Source of the DNA: Deltaproteobacteria bacterium
Lineage (GTDB): Bacteria > Myxococcota_A > UBA9042
Assembly: GCA_020632665.1 (NCBI GenBank)
Contig: JACKFC010000001.1
Location: forward strand, 213,089-277,088
Direction of reading: 5' to 3'
Length of the DNA stretch: 64,000 nt
Shown one piece after another: positions 8,967-18,429 of the stretch. The notes under the pieces are model-generated. The model was not told where the DNA came from. It saw nothing but the letters and a program-made list of their open reading frames with translations, and made no database searches. Position 1 is the stretch's first letter; every line of letters starts with the position of its first letter. The position numbers and the translations under genes were made by a program.

Positions 8967-9623
8967 TTGAGCACGCGTCAACAAGCGGTGGTCCTCGGCA
9001 AGGGCGAGCTCGCCATCCAGGCTGCGGATTGGTTCCTCCGCAGCGCGGACTACGATCTGCTCGCCGTCGTGCCGGTGGTGCCGGAGCCGACCTTCGTCGC
9101 TTCGCTGACCGCGTGGGCGGAGAAGAACGGCGTCCGCGTGATCTCGTCGGGCCACTACCGCGACCTGCTGCAGCCGGGCGAGCCCGCGATCGACCTCGCG
9201 GTCTCGACCTTCTACGACAAGATCATCCGGGCCAACTTCATCGACGCGTGCGGCCGGATCATCAACGTCCACAACGGCCCGCTGCCGCGCTACCGCGGAG
9301 TTCGGCCGATCAACTGGGCCTTGAAGAACGGCGAGCGCGAGCACGGCGTGACGATTCATGAGATCACGCCCGGCGTCGACGACGGGCCGATCATCAGCCA
9401 GGTCCGCTTCAGCATCGATCCGGAGATCGACGAGGTGGCCGACGTCTATCAACGCGCGCTCGCCTTCGGCTGGACGCTGCTGGCGCAGACGTTGCCGCGG
9501 CTGGATCGGATGCCCGCGACCGAGCAGGACCACACGCTGGCGACATTCTACCACTCGCGTGACAACCACCTGCTCGGCGACCGCAGCACGCTCACGCGTG
9601 CCGACTATCAAGCCGATTCATGA
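8967..9623 (+). CDS. sugar N-formyltransferase family protein
   Basis: A 218-residue protein with a TTG start preceded by GGAGG. It is the N-terminal catalytic core of the methionyl-tRNA/sugar formyltransferase family. NVHNGPLPRYRG holds the conserved Asn100 and His102, and ITPGVDDGPII supplies Asp138. These enzymes move a formyl group from N10-formyltetrahydrofolate to an amine. In this locus the likely substrate is a dTDP-amino-dideoxy sugar (as in VioF, FdtF or QdtF) rather than tRNA. It is shorter than most characterised sugar formyltransferases, which carry an extra C-terminal region. Its stop overlaps the next start (ATGA). Whether the amine is at C3 or C4 cannot be told. Confidence 0.8.
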   Translation: MSTRQQAVVLGKGELAIQAADWFLRSADYDLLAVVPVVPEPTFVASLTAWAEKNGVRVISSGHYRDLLQPGEPAIDLAVSTFYDKIIRANFIDACGRIINVHNGPLPRYRGVRPINWALKNGEREHGVTIHEITPGVDDGPIISQVRFSIDPEIDEVADVYQRALAFGWTLLAQTLPRLDRMPATEQDHTLATFYHSRDNHLLGDRSTLTRADYQADS

Positions 9624-10966
9624 GCGGGCCGGGGCGGCTGCTGCGGCGATTCCCCGGGGCGCGACAGGCCTGGCGAAGGGTGCGAAGGGCCGCGCTGCGT
9701 GCACACGCCTATCGACGGGCGCCTTTGTTGTGGGCTCCGGCCGCTGGCGGCTTGCTCCGAGCCGAGATCGTCGGCCTCGACGGCCTGATCGCTGCTGCGG
9801 CAGCTGGCCAGGTCGAGGTCCTGCAGCGGAGCCCTGCGCGGCGCACGACCTGCGGCGTGGGCTTCGTCTCGCGCAGCGGCTCGGAGCTCCCCGCGGCGCT
9901 GCCGCCGCTCGAGGTGGTCCCCGGCCCCGATCAGTACGTCGCCCGGATCGCCGACGCCACCATCATCGGCGGCTCCAGCCTGCGGCTGATCGGTGATCCG
10001 CGGCGGCAGGCGTGGGCGCTGCACGATCTCCACGGCCAGGACCGCGGCCGCCGCTTCTTGCTGACCGACGGCGCGACGCGGCAATGCGTCGGGATGCGGT
10101 GCGAGCTGCTCCCGCCGCTCGACGGGACCGCGGCGCAGTCGCTGCCGAACGGGATCGCGCTCACCCTCAACTACGGCTGGAACTACTACCACTTCGTCTT
10201 CGAGGTCCTGTGTCGGATCCGCGCCGTCGAGGCCCTCGGGCTGCCGCCGTCGGTGCCGTGGCTGGTCGACGCGACGACGCTGGAGGTCCCGGCCTTCCGC
10301 GCCCTCTTCGAGGCGGTCGATCGCGAGCGCCGTCCCGTGGTCTGCGTCGCCAAGGGCGCCTGGTGCCACGTCGAGGAGCTTTACGTTGTCGGCGATCCGC
10401 ATCGCATCCCGGCCAACCACCGCCGCGTGGATCGGATGCGCGCCGACGACCACGCCTTCGACGCCGCGTCGCTGGTCTGGTTGCGGGAGCGCCTGCTACC
10501 GCTGGCCCGCCGGCGCGACGACCTGCCGCGGCGGATCTACCTCTCGCGCTCGCGCGCCAGCGTCCGGCGCCGCTTCAACGAGGCGGATCTGCTGCCGGCA
10601 CTGGAGCGACACGGCTTCGTCAGCGTCGCACCGGAGACCCTCGACGTCTTCGAGCAGATCGGCCTCTTCGCCGGCGCCGAGGCGGTCGTCGGCGGCTCTG
10701 GCGCGGCGTTCACCAACCTCGCCTTCGCGTCGCCGGGTTGCCACGCGCTGGTCTTCGCCCGCGAGCAGCTGCAGGCGACCTTCTTCGCGCCCTATGCCCG
10801 GCAATGCGACGTGCGCCTCGCCTATCTCACCGAGCGGGAGGGGCCGCCCGAGCTCTACGCGACGCTGCACGAGGCGTTTCGGCTCGACCCGGCCCGCGTC
10901 GACGCTGCACTGGGCGCGATCGTCGACGCCATCGAGGGCGGTGGCGCGGCGTCGGCGAGACGGTGA
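9620..10966 (+). CDS. glycosyltransferase family 61 (DUF563) protein
   Basis: A 448-residue protein whose C-terminal half matches the GT61/DUF563 fold. Evidence is YLSRSRASVRRRFNEAD, then EQIGLFAGAEAVVGGSGAAFTNLAFA. The N-terminal half contains GIALTLNYGWNYYHFVFEVL, also typical of GT61. It is coupled to the formyltransferase by a 4-bp overlap. It probably adds a sugar during surface polysaccharide or glycoprotein assembly. Donor and acceptor are unknown; the dTDP-amino sugar made by neighbouring enzymes is a reasonable donor guess. Confidence 0.82.
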   Translation: MSGPGRLLRRFPGARQAWRRVRRAALRAHAYRRAPLLWAPAAGGLLRAEIVGLDGLIAAAAAGQVEVLQRSPARRTTCGVGFVSRSGSELPAALPPLEVVPGPDQYVARIADATIIGGSSLRLIGDPRRQAWALHDLHGQDRGRRFLLTDGATRQCVGMRCELLPPLDGTAAQSLPNGIALTLNYGWNYYHFVFEVLCRIRAVEALGLPPSVPWLVDATTLEVPAFRALFEAVDRERRPVVCVAKGAWCHVEELYVVGDPHRIPANHRRVDRMRADDHAFDAASLVWLRERLLPLARRRDDLPRRIYLSRSRASVRRRFNEADLLPALERHGFVSVAPETLDVFEQIGLFAGAEAVVGGSGAAFTNLAFASPGCHALVFAREQLQATFFAPYARQCDVRLAYLTEREGPPELYATLHEAFRLDPARVDAALGAIVDAIEGGGAASARR

Positions 10967-11081
10967 CGCGGCAGCGCCCGTGGTGTAGCGTCCGCCGTCC
11001 GCGCGCCGGGGATGATCCTGGCCCGGCCGCGCAACAACCCAAGGGGACTCGCCGACAGGACGGCGACGCAGTGGAGCAGGC

Positions 11082-11819
11082 ATGAAGGGCGTCATCCTCG
11101 CAGGTGGACACGGAACCAGGCTCTTTCCGTTGACCAAGGCGACCAACAAACACCTGCTGCCTGTCGGCCGCGAGCCGATGCTCTACCACCCGATCCGGCA
11201 GATGGTCGGCGCCGGGATCTCGGAGATCTTGGTCGTCACCTCGACCGATCATATGGGCGACGTGGTCCGCTGCCTCGGCTCCGGCGTCGACTTCGGCTGC
11301 CGGCTCAGCTACCGGGTGCAAGAGAGCGCCAGCGGCATCGCCCATGCCCTCGCGCTGGCCGAGTCCTTCGCCGGTGGTTCGCCGATCTGCGTGATCCTCG
11401 GCGACAACGTCTTCGAATGCGCGATCGAGCCCTACGTGGCGGCCTTCCGCGGCCAAGGAAAGGGCGCCCGCGTCCTGCTCAAGGAGGTCGGCGACCCCGA
11501 GCGCTACGGCGTCGCCGCGCTCGACGAGCACCAGGTCATCGAGATCGAAGAGAAGCCGAAGAACCCGAAATCGCACTTCGCCGTCGTCGGACTCTACCTC
11601 TACGACGCCCGTGTCTTCGACATCATCCGCGGGGTCGAGCCCTCGGCGCGCGGCGAATACGAGATCACCTCGGTGAACAACGCCTATATCGCCACCCTTG
11701 AGCTCCGCTACGATATCTGCAAGGGGCGCTGGACCGACGCCGGCACCTTCGACTCGCTCGCCGAGGCCAATCGCATCCTCGGCGGCAACGACAACCGCAT
11801 CCTCGACCACGACGAGTAG
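11082..11819 (+). CDS. rmlA: glucose-1-phosphate thymidylyltransferase
   Basis: A 245-residue nucleotidyltransferase of the short RmlA type. It makes dTDP-glucose from dTTP and glucose-1-phosphate, the first step of dTDP-deoxysugar synthesis. The nucleotide-binding LAGGHGTRLFPLTK is at residues 6-19. VILGDNVF, EIEEKPKNPKSHFAVVGLYLYD and GRWTDAGTFDSL follow as in the family. A GGAG ribosome site precedes the ATG. The next gene (RmlB fusion) starts 3 bp after the stop, so they are one transcript. Confidence 0.95.
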   Translation: MKGVILAGGHGTRLFPLTKATNKHLLPVGREPMLYHPIRQMVGAGISEILVVTSTDHMGDVVRCLGSGVDFGCRLSYRVQESASGIAHALALAESFAGGSPICVILGDNVFECAIEPYVAAFRGQGKGARVLLKEVGDPERYGVAALDEHQVIEIEEKPKNPKSHFAVVGLYLYDARVFDIIRGVEPSARGEYEITSVNNAYIATLELRYDICKGRWTDAGTFDSLAEANRILGGNDNRILDHDE

Positions 11820-11822
11820 CCC

Positions 11823-13352
11823 ATGCCCACGGCAACGCATCAACCACGCCGCGTCCTGGTGACCGGCGGCGCCGGCTTCATCGGCAGCAACCTGGTCCAT
11901 CGCTGGCTGGCGAACGACCCGACGCTGCGGATCGTCAACCTCGACCGGATGACCTACGCAGCCACCGAGCGCAACCTCGAAGGCGTCGATCCGGAGCGGC
12001 ACCAGCTGGTGGTCGGCGATATCTGCGACCGCGCCTTGGTCGAGCGCCTGTTGCGCGAACACGATATCGACACCGTGGTCCACCTCGCCGCAGAGAGCCA
12101 CGTCGACCGCTCGATCGACGGTCCCGCCGAGTTCGTCCGCACCAACGTCGAGGGCACCTGCGCCCTGCTCGAGGCAACGCGGCAGGTCTGGCTGGCCGAA
12201 GGACGGGCCGCCGCGCTGGCCGACGCCGGGCGGACGGTGCGCTTTCACCACGTCTCGACCGATGAGGTCTATGGCGACCTCGAGCCCGAAGATCCGGCCT
12301 TCTCCGAGACGACGCCGTACGCCCCCTCCTCGCCCTATTCCGCCAGCAAGGCGGGCAGCGACCACCTGGTGCGGGCGTGGGCGCGGACCTTCGGCCTACC
12401 GGTGACGATCAGCAACTGCAGCAACAACTACGGCCCGCGCCAGCATGCCGAGAAGCTGATCCCGACCGTCATCCGCAAATGCCTGAATCGGCAACCGATC
12501 CCGGTCTATGGCAAGGGCAGCAACGTCCGCGATTGGCTCTACGTCGACGATCATGCCGACGCGATCTGGCATATCGTGCGCCACGGCGGCCAAGCACAGA
12601 CCTACAACGTCGGCGGCAACAACGAGTGGAGCAACCTCGACCTGGTGCACGCGCTCTGCCGCGCGGTCGCCGCTGCGGTCGACTGCCCGGCCGAGGAGCT
12701 GCTCGGGCTGATCACCTTCGTCAGGGACCGGCCCGGCCACGACCACCGCTACGCCATCGACCCGCGCAAGCTCGAAGCGCTCGGCTGGATGGCGACGCGC
12801 ACGCTGGACGACGGCCTCCAGCGCACGGTCGCCCACTACGTCGCGCTCTGGCAGGCCGGCGGCCTGGAGGAGCCGGGTCGCTTGGGCCTGGGCAGCACCA
12901 GCGACGCAGACGCGGCCCCGTCGACCGATGACGAAGGCGTCGCGGGCTGCCACATGCTGGCGATCCGCAGCCACCTCGACGCGCGGGGTGGCCTCGCCTT
13001 CGCCGAGGGTGAGGCCGACCTGCCCTTCGCCATCGCCCGGGTCTACTACCTTTGGGACGCGCAGCCAGGGACCATCCGCGCCGAGCACGCACACAAGGCG
13101 CTGCGGCAGGTCTACATCGCGCTGCACGGCGGCTGTGACGTCGTGCTCGAAGACGGCGAGGCGAGCAAGACCGTGCGGCTCGAGCGGCCGGACCAAGGCC
13201 TCTACCTCGGCCCGATGGTCTGGCGTCGGCTCGACAACTTCGCCCCGAATACGGTCCTGCTGGTGCTCGCCTCGGCGGGCTTCGACGAGGCCGACTACTT
13301 CCGCGACAAGCAGGAATTCCTGGCGGCTGCTGCGGCCCGCCGCAAGGCATGA
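11823..13352 (+). CDS. rmlB: fusion: dTDP-glucose 4,6-dehydratase + FdtA/QdtA-like 3,4-ketoisomerase
   Basis: A 509-residue two-enzyme fusion. Residues 1 to about 340 are RmlB: Rossmann motif TGGAGFIGS (14-22), STDEVYGD (145-152) and catalytic YSASK (172-176), giving dTDP-4-keto-6-deoxyglucose. Residues about 375-509 are a WxcM-like cupin ([17 protein letters not shown], then EHAHKALRQ with His422 and His424). This matches the FdtA/QdtA ketoisomerases that move the keto group to C3. They are normally separate proteins; fusing them would channel the intermediate to the aminotransferase encoded next. The stop overlaps that gene by 4 bp. Whether the product is the galacto or gluco isomer cannot be told. 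Confidence 0.92.
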   Translation: MPTATHQPRRVLVTGGAGFIGSNLVHRWLANDPTLRIVNLDRMTYAATERNLEGVDPERHQLVVGDICDRALVERLLREHDIDTVVHLAAESHVDRSIDGPAEFVRTNVEGTCALLEATRQVWLAEGRAAALADAGRTVRFHHVSTDEVYGDLEPEDPAFSETTPYAPSSPYSASKAGSDHLVRAWARTFGLPVTISNCSNNYGPRQHAEKLIPTVIRKCLNRQPIPVYGKGSNVRDWLYVDDHADAIWHIVRHGGQAQTYNVGGNNEWSNLDLVHALCRAVAAAVDCPAEELLGLITFVRDRPGHDHRYAIDPRKLEALGWMATRTLDDGLQRTVAHYVALWQAGGLEEPGRLGLGSTSDADAAPSTDDEGVAGCHMLAIRSHLDARGGLAFAEGEADLPFAIARVYYLWDAQPGTIRAEHAHKALRQVYIALHGGCDVVLEDGEASKTVRLERPDQGLYLGPMVWRRLDNFAPNTVLLVLASAGFDEADYFRDKQEFLAAAAARRKA

Positions 13353-14467
13353 CGATGAGCGTCCCCTTTCTCGATCTCGGCGCTGCGGTCGGCGAAGTCC
13401 GGGCAGAACTCGATGCCGCCTGGACCCGCGTGATGGATCGCGGCTGGTTCATCGCCGGCGCCGAGTTGGACGCCTTCGAGGCCGAATACGCGGCGTTTTG
13501 TGGCGCCGAGCATGCGATCGGCGTGGCCAACGGGCTCGACGCCCTCTCGCTGGTGCTGCGGGCCTGGGAGATCGGCCCTGGCGACGAGGTCATCGTCCCG
13601 GGGCACACCTTCATCGCGACCTGGCTGGCGGTCTCCTATGTCGGCGCGACGCCGGTGCCGGTGGAGATCGACCCGGCCACCGCGAACCTCGACCCGTCCG
13701 CGCTGGAGGCGGCGATCACCAAGCGGACCCGGGCCGTGATGCCGGTTCACCTCTATGGCCAGCTCGCCGATATGACAGCGATCGCCGCGATCGCGCGGGC
13801 GCACGGCCTGCGCATCCTGGAAGACGCTGCGCAAGCCCACGGCGCCACCCGCGGCGGCCAACCCGCCGGCGCGCTCGGCGACGCCGCGGGGTGGAGCTTC
13901 TACCCGGGCAAGAACCTCGGCGCCTACGGCGACGGCGGCGCGGTGACGACCAACGACGCCGAGCTGGCGCGGCGGCTGCGGGCGCTGCGCAACTACGGTT
14001 CGGAGCGAAAGTACGTCCACGACCTGCGCGGCGTGAACTCCCGCCTCGACGAGCTGCAGGCCGCCCTGCTCCGCGTCCGCCTCGCGCACCTCCCGGCCTG
14101 GAATGCGCGCCGCAGCCGCATCGCCGAGCGCTACCTGGGTGCACTCGCGGGCGCGCCCGGGCTGACGTTGCCGACCGTTGCAGCGGGCTCCTCGCCATCG
14201 TGGCACCTCTTCGTGGTCCGCCACGCCGAGCGCGACGCGCTCCACACGGCGCTGGCCGAGCGCGGCGTGCAGACGCTGATGCACTACCCGACGCCGCCGC
14301 ACCACAACGGCGCCTATGCCGAGGAATTCGCAGGGGTGTCGCTGCCGCTGAGCGAAGCCTTCGCGGCGGAGTGCCTGAGCTTGCCGATCGGCCCGCAGCT
14401 CGGCGACGACGCGGTCGCCGAGGTCGTCGCTGCGGTCCGAGCGGCCTGCGCGCAGCTCGCCGGCTGA
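13349..14467 (+). CDS. DegT/DnrJ-family sugar aminotransferase (FdtB/QdtB-like)
   Basis: A 372-residue PLP-dependent aminotransferase. [19 protein letters not shown] holds the Schiff-base Lys188; [11 protein letters not shown] and EDAAQAHGA are also typical. The [13 protein letters not shown] signature is that of enzymes aminating dTDP-3-keto-6-deoxy sugars (DesV, TylB, FdtB, QdtB). This fits the ketoisomerase domain encoded immediately upstream, with which it overlaps by 4 bp (ATGA). Expected product: dTDP-3-amino-3,6-dideoxyhexose, a candidate substrate for the formyltransferase at 8967. It ends 22 bp from the convergent flippase gene. Confidence 0.92.
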   Translation: MTMSVPFLDLGAAVGEVRAELDAAWTRVMDRGWFIAGAELDAFEAEYAAFCGAEHAIGVANGLDALSLVLRAWEIGPGDEVIVPGHTFIATWLAVSYVGATPVPVEIDPATANLDPSALEAAITKRTRAVMPVHLYGQLADMTAIAAIARAHGLRILEDAAQAHGATRGGQPAGALGDAAGWSFYPGKNLGAYGDGGAVTTNDAELARRLRALRNYGSERKYVHDLRGVNSRLDELQAALLRVRLAHLPAWNARRSRIAERYLGALAGAPGLTLPTVAAGSSPSWHLFVVRHAERDALHTALAERGVQTLMHYPTPPHHNGAYAEEFAGVSLPLSEAFAAECLSLPIGPQLGDDAVAEVVAAVRAACAQLAG

Positions 14468-14489
14468 GCCCACATCGCGCGGTTCTGCC

Positions 14490-16034
14490 CTACCCGCGCG
14501 TCTCGAAGCGGGCGAGCAACGCCTTGGCCAATCGGGCCAATCGCCCCAACGGTCCCTTCAACTCGACCATCGTCGCGACCCGCGCGAACGAGCGCACTCC
14601 GAGCACCGCCGCGACCGGAACGCCGACCAGGGTCCCAGCGAGTGGCGAGACGCGAGAGACCACGGCGAGCGCAGTGCCGAAGCCGATCAGCAGCAACGCG
14701 CTCCGCCGCAGGCTGGCGGGCCAGCTGTAGCCCGAGACGGTGCGGACCAGCAGCAAGATCAGCGGCAGGTGGACGACCGTCATCAAGAGGAAGCCGACGC
14801 CCGCTGCCTCGACCCCGAGCCGTGGCAGCAACAACCACGTCGTCCCGATCAGGATCGCGTTCAGCAAGACGGACTTGGCGAAGTGGAGCGTGCCGCGCCC
14901 GGCCGCGACGATGACGAAGCTGAACGACCAGCCGACGATGCGGAAGAGGTCGCCGAGCAGCTGCCAGCGCAGGATGTCGACCGCCGGCTCGAAGCGATCG
15001 GAGTAGAGCACCGGAATCAGCCACGGCGCCAGCGCCAGCATGCCGACCACGATGGGCCCGGCCAGCAGCAACGCGACTTCACTTTGCTCGTCGACCATCT
15101 GGCTGGTGGCGTCGCGGTCGTGGACGACCGCGGAGAGCCGGGGCAGATAGTCTCGGCTCATCGCTTGCAGGACGAAGCCGATATAGAGCGTCGCGATGGA
15201 CCACGAGGCTTGGAATTGACCGAGCCCGTCGGCGCCGATCTCGTGCTTGACCGCGACCCGCATCACCAGACCGGAGCCGAGCTCGAGCAGCATCGTCAGC
15301 ATGATCGGCACGCCGAGCGCTGCCATGCTGCGCCAATGCGCGGTCATGATCCCGGCGTCGTAGGGCACACCACGCGGCCGCTCGACGCGGGTGAGCAGCC
15401 ATTGGCCGAGCAGATAGTTGCTGATCGGACCGGCGATGAGCAGCGCGACCATGGCGCGCTCGCCCCAGATCAGCAGCGCCCCGATGCCGGCGACGGCCTG
15501 CAGGACCGCCGCACCGATCTGTAGGCGGGCGATATCTGCGAAGCGTCGCAGGCCGACCAGCAGCGCCGACTGCGCGCCGGCCGCGATGGTACACGCCACG
15601 CCCAACGCGACCCAGCCGACGAGATCGGCCATCGCTGGGTCGTCCATCATCGCGCTGGCGATCGGCGCGCGGAGCAACCAGATCACCGCGGCGCTCAACG
15701 AGCCGAGGACCGCGGTCGAGAGCGCGAGCGCCCGCCGCACATGCACGACTTCAGGGCCGATCGCCTCCTGGTCGGTGCGCGCCGCCGCCAGCTCGCGGGC
15801 GCCGGCGCTGGAGAAGCCGAGGCCTCCGACCAGACCGCCGATCTGCATGATGTGCGAGGCGAGGCCGAGGACGCCGATGCCCGCTGGCCCGAGCAGCGCG
15901 GCGACGACCTTGGTGCGCACCATGCCGATCAGGATCGAGGCCACGCCGACCGCACCCAGGAGCGAGGTCGAGTGCAGGATGTCGCGGTACGACGTCTTGC
16001 GCGTCGTGTCTGCCGGCGGCGTCTCCGTCGTCAC
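14490..16034 (-). CDS. Wzx-like polysaccharide flippase (MATE/MOP fold)
   Basis: A 514-residue multipass protein. The GTG start at 16034 is chosen because it overlaps the upstream aminotransferase stop (GTGA) and gives an N-terminus TTETPPADTTRKTSYRDIL just before the first membrane segment. Early motifs LLGAVGVASILIGMVRTKVVA and LLGPAGIGVLGLASHIMQIGGLV are those of Wzx/RfbX-type O-antigen translocases. About a dozen membrane segments follow. It should flip lipid-linked oligosaccharide built by the surrounding enzymes. The transport direction and glycan are inference from context. Confidence 0.87.
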   Translation of the reverse strand: MTTETPPADTTRKTSYRDILHSTSLLGAVGVASILIGMVRTKVVAALLGPAGIGVLGLASHIMQIGGLVGGLGFSSAGARELAAARTDQEAIGPEVVHVRRALALSTAVLGSLSAAVIWLLRAPIASAMMDDPAMADLVGWVALGVACTIAAGAQSALLVGLRRFADIARLQIGAAVLQAVAGIGALLIWGERAMVALLIAGPISNYLLGQWLLTRVERPRGVPYDAGIMTAHWRSMAALGVPIMLTMLLELGSGLVMRVAVKHEIGADGLGQFQASWSIATLYIGFVLQAMSRDYLPRLSAVVHDRDATSQMVDEQSEVALLLAGPIVVGMLALAPWLIPVLYSDRFEPAVDILRWQLLGDLFRIVGWSFSFVIVAAGRGTLHFAKSVLLNAILIGTTWLLLPRLGVEAAGVGFLLMTVVHLPLILLLVRTVSGYSWPASLRRSALLLIGFGTALAVVSRVSPLAGTLVGVPVAAVLGVRSFARVATMVELKGPLGRLARLAKALLARFETRG

Positions 16035-17206
16035 GGTCGCCGCCGGTCGACCGTCGTCTCGGAGAGGGCGGCGAGGAGCGACGCGACGACGCGTGCTTGC
16101 TCCTCCTCCTGCATCGTGTGGAAGAGCGGCAACGCGATCGACTCCGCCGCCCAGGCCTCGGTGGCCGGCAGCGGGCCACGTGGCAGGGCCGCCCACGCGG
16201 GCTCCTGGTGCGCCGCCATGATCCCCGGCCGGGCCCCGATGCCCCCGCGCAGCAGCGCGTCGAGCACGGCGTCACGGCGACTGGCGCCCCCGGCGACGCG
16301 GACGACGTAGCTCTGGTGGTTGGTCGTCCCCCACGGTGGATCGACCGGCAGCGTGATGCCGGCGCTCTGCGTTGCCGCCAAGAGCTGCTCGCCATAGCGC
16401 GCCGCCAGCTCCCGCCGCCGCGCCACGATGGCGTCGAGGCGGCCGAGTTGGACCCGGCCGATCGCCGCCTGCACGTCGGTCATCCGGTAATTCCAGCCGA
16501 CCTCGGGGTAGCTGGGCAGCAGCAGGCCGGCGATGGCGTGCCGCTGTTGGTCGTTCACGCTCATCGCGTGCTGACGCAGCGTCCGCAGGCGCGCGGCGAG
16601 CGCGGCGTCGGCGAGGGTGAGCGCGCCGCCCTCGCCCGTGGTCAGCACCTTGCGCGGGTGGAACGACCAGGCGACCAGCGCGCCGCCGGGATGCCCCGCC
16701 GCGACGGCGCCGATCCGTCGGCCCTGGTAGGTCGAGCCGATGGCGCAGGCGGCGTCCTCGAGCAGCAGCAGGCCGTGGGCGTCGCAGAGGGCCTGCAGCG
16801 GGCCGAGATCGGCGGGGAAGCCGACCTGGTGCGCGACGATGACGGCGCGGGTGCGCGCACCGATATGGGGCGCGACGGTCGCCGCGCTGAGGTTCGGGAC
16901 GGCGTCCTCGACGTCGGCGAAGACCGGTGTGGCGCCGCAATGGGCGACCGCGTTGGTGGTCGCGATGAACGAGAGCGAGGGGACGATGACCTCGTCGCCT
17001 GGCCCGATGCCGTGGGCTGCGAGGGCGAGGTGCAGCGCCGTGGTGCAGGAGGAGAGCGCGACGCCCTCGGGAGCCTCGACCGCGCCGGCCAGCTCGGCCT
17101 CGAAGGCGGCGACCCGCGGGCCCTGCGCCAGCCAACCCGAGCGGACGGCCTCGGCGGCGGCTTGCGCCTCTTCCTCGAAGACGGCGGGCTTGATGATCGG
17201 GATCAT
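16031..17206 (-). CDS. second DegT/DnrJ-family sugar aminotransferase
   Basis: A 391-residue PLP enzyme. The start (ATG at 17206, MIPIIKPAVFEEEAQAA) is chosen for family length and an upstream GGAGG; the open frame continues into tgt on the 5' side and is not coding there. SFHPRKVLTTGEGGAL carries the PLP Lys186, with EVIVPSLSFIATTNA and EDAACAIGSTYQG. This signature is closer to the perosamine/4-amino (WecE, VioA) group than to the FdtB-type enzyme at 13349, so the locus may make two different amino sugars. It overlaps the flippase by 4 bp. The position of amination is inferred, not shown. Confidence 0.9.
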   Translation of the reverse strand: MIPIIKPAVFEEEAQAAAEAVRSGWLAQGPRVAAFEAELAGAVEAPEGVALSSCTTALHLALAAHGIGPGDEVIVPSLSFIATTNAVAHCGATPVFADVEDAVPNLSAATVAPHIGARTRAVIVAHQVGFPADLGPLQALCDAHGLLLLEDAACAIGSTYQGRRIGAVAAGHPGGALVAWSFHPRKVLTTGEGGALTLADAALAARLRTLRQHAMSVNDQQRHAIAGLLLPSYPEVGWNYRMTDVQAAIGRVQLGRLDAIVARRRELAARYGEQLLAATQSAGITLPVDPPWGTTNHQSYVVRVAGGASRRDAVLDALLRGGIGARPGIMAAHQEPAWAALPRGPLPATEAWAAESIALPLFHTMQEEEQARVVASLLAALSETTVDRRRP

Positions 17207-17220
17207 GGGACCTCCGCGCG

Positions 17221-18429
17221 TCAGCGCCACGCCTTGGTCGCCATCCGCTCGAGCGTTTGACGGCTCCACGTGGCGTACCGGTCTTCCAGGATCGCCGTTC
17301 GTGCCTGCCGCATCAACTCTTGGAAGAACCAGAGGTTGTGCAGCGTCAGCCAGAGCCCTCCGGCGACCTCTCCGGCCATCCAGAGGTGGCGCAGCAGGCT
17401 GCGCGAGACGGTGGCGCAGGCCGGGCAGCCGCATTCCGCCTCGATCGGGCGGTCGTCGGCGGTGAAGCGGCTGTTCTTGATCCGCAGCGGCCCGTCGAAG
17501 GTATAGGCGTTGCCGTGGCGGCCGTTGCGGCTCGGCAGCACGCAGTCGAATTGGTCGATGCCGAAGCCGACGCAATTCAGCAGATCTTCCGGCGTGCCGA
17601 CGCCCATCAGGTAGCGCGCCTTGTCCTGCGGCATCTGCGCGGCGGTGTGGGCGCAGATCTCGTAGGTGACGTCGGTCGCTTCACCGACCGAGAGGCCGCC
17701 GATGGCGAAGCCCTCGCAGCCGTCGCGGGCGCAGATCTCCTCGACGTGGCGGGTGCGCAGCGCGGCGTTGATGCCGCCCTGGACGATGCCGTAGAGCGCG
17801 ACCTCACCGCGACGGCCACGGGCGGCGAGGCAGCGGTCGAGCCAAGCGGTGGTCCGCCGCATCGCCGTCTCGATGAAGCGCGCCTCGGCGCCGGCGGGCG
17901 GGCATTGGTCGAAGGCCATCATGATGTCGGGGCCGTAGAGCTCCTGCACCCGCATCGCCTCCTCGGCGTCGAGGCGGATCTTGCGGCCGTCGATATGGCT
18001 GCGGAAGACCACGCCGTCGTCGCTGATCTTGGCCTGGTGACCGAGCGAGAAGACCTGAAATCCGCCGGAATCGGTCAGCATCGGGCCGTTCCAGCCGGTG
18101 AAGCGGGCGAGCCCACCGGCCTCGGCGATGCGCTCGGGTCCGGGCCGCAGCAGCAGGTGGTAGGTATTGCCGAGCACGATGCCGGCGCCCATCTCGCGCA
18201 GATCGCGCGGCAGCACGCCGCCCTTGATCGCGCCCTGGGTACCCACGGGCATGAAGGTGGGGGTCGGCACGACGCCGTGGGCGGTGCGGATCTGCCCGGC
18301 GCGGGCCCCGCTCTCGGCGCAGACGTGGTGCAGCTCGAAGCCGTAATCGCCGTGCCCAGAGCCGGCCAGCGGTGCAGCGGTGCGCGGCGACGCCGCGGGC
18401 GCCGTGGACGTGGTCGGTTGATCAGACAA
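17221..18429 (-). CDS. tgt: queuine tRNA-ribosyltransferase
   Basis: A 402-residue TGT that exchanges guanine 34 for preQ1 in tRNAs with GUN anticodons. Landmarks: LTDSGGFQVFSL (Asp120), GIVQGG, the DQFDCVLPSR active-site segment (292-301), and a zinc site of Cys333, Cys335, Cys338 and His364. The first 25 or so residues are a low-complexity extension rich in Ala/Thr/Pro. A later in-frame start is not obvious. The start overlaps the nitroreductase gene by 8 bp; the stop is 14 bp before the next gene. No other queuosine gene is in the window. Confidence 0.96.
   Translation of the reverse strand: MSDQPTTSTAPAASPRTAAPLAGSGHGDYGFELHHVCAESGARAGQIRTAHGVVPTPTFMPVGTQGAIKGGVLPRDLREMGAGIVLGNTYHLLLRPGPERIAEAGGLARFTGWNGPMLTDSGGFQVFSLGHQAKISDDGVVFRSHIDGRKIRLDAEEAMRVQELYGPDIMMAFDQCPPAGAEARFIETAMRRTTAWLDRCLAARGRRGEVALYGIVQGGINAALRTRHVEEICARDGCEGFAIGGLSVGEATDVTYEICAHTAAQMPQDKARYLMGVGTPEDLLNCVGFGIDQFDCVLPSRNGRHGNAYTFDGPLRIKNSRFTADDRPIEAECGCPACATVSRSLLRHLWMAGEVAGGLWLTLHNLWFFQELMRQARTAILEDRYATWSRQTLERMATKAWR

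Noticed and set aside
16035..16196. Extended N-terminus of the flippase
   Set aside because: It would overlap the aminotransferase gene by about 160 bp with non-protein-like sequence. The GTG at 16034 gives a 4-bp overlap and a normal N-terminus.
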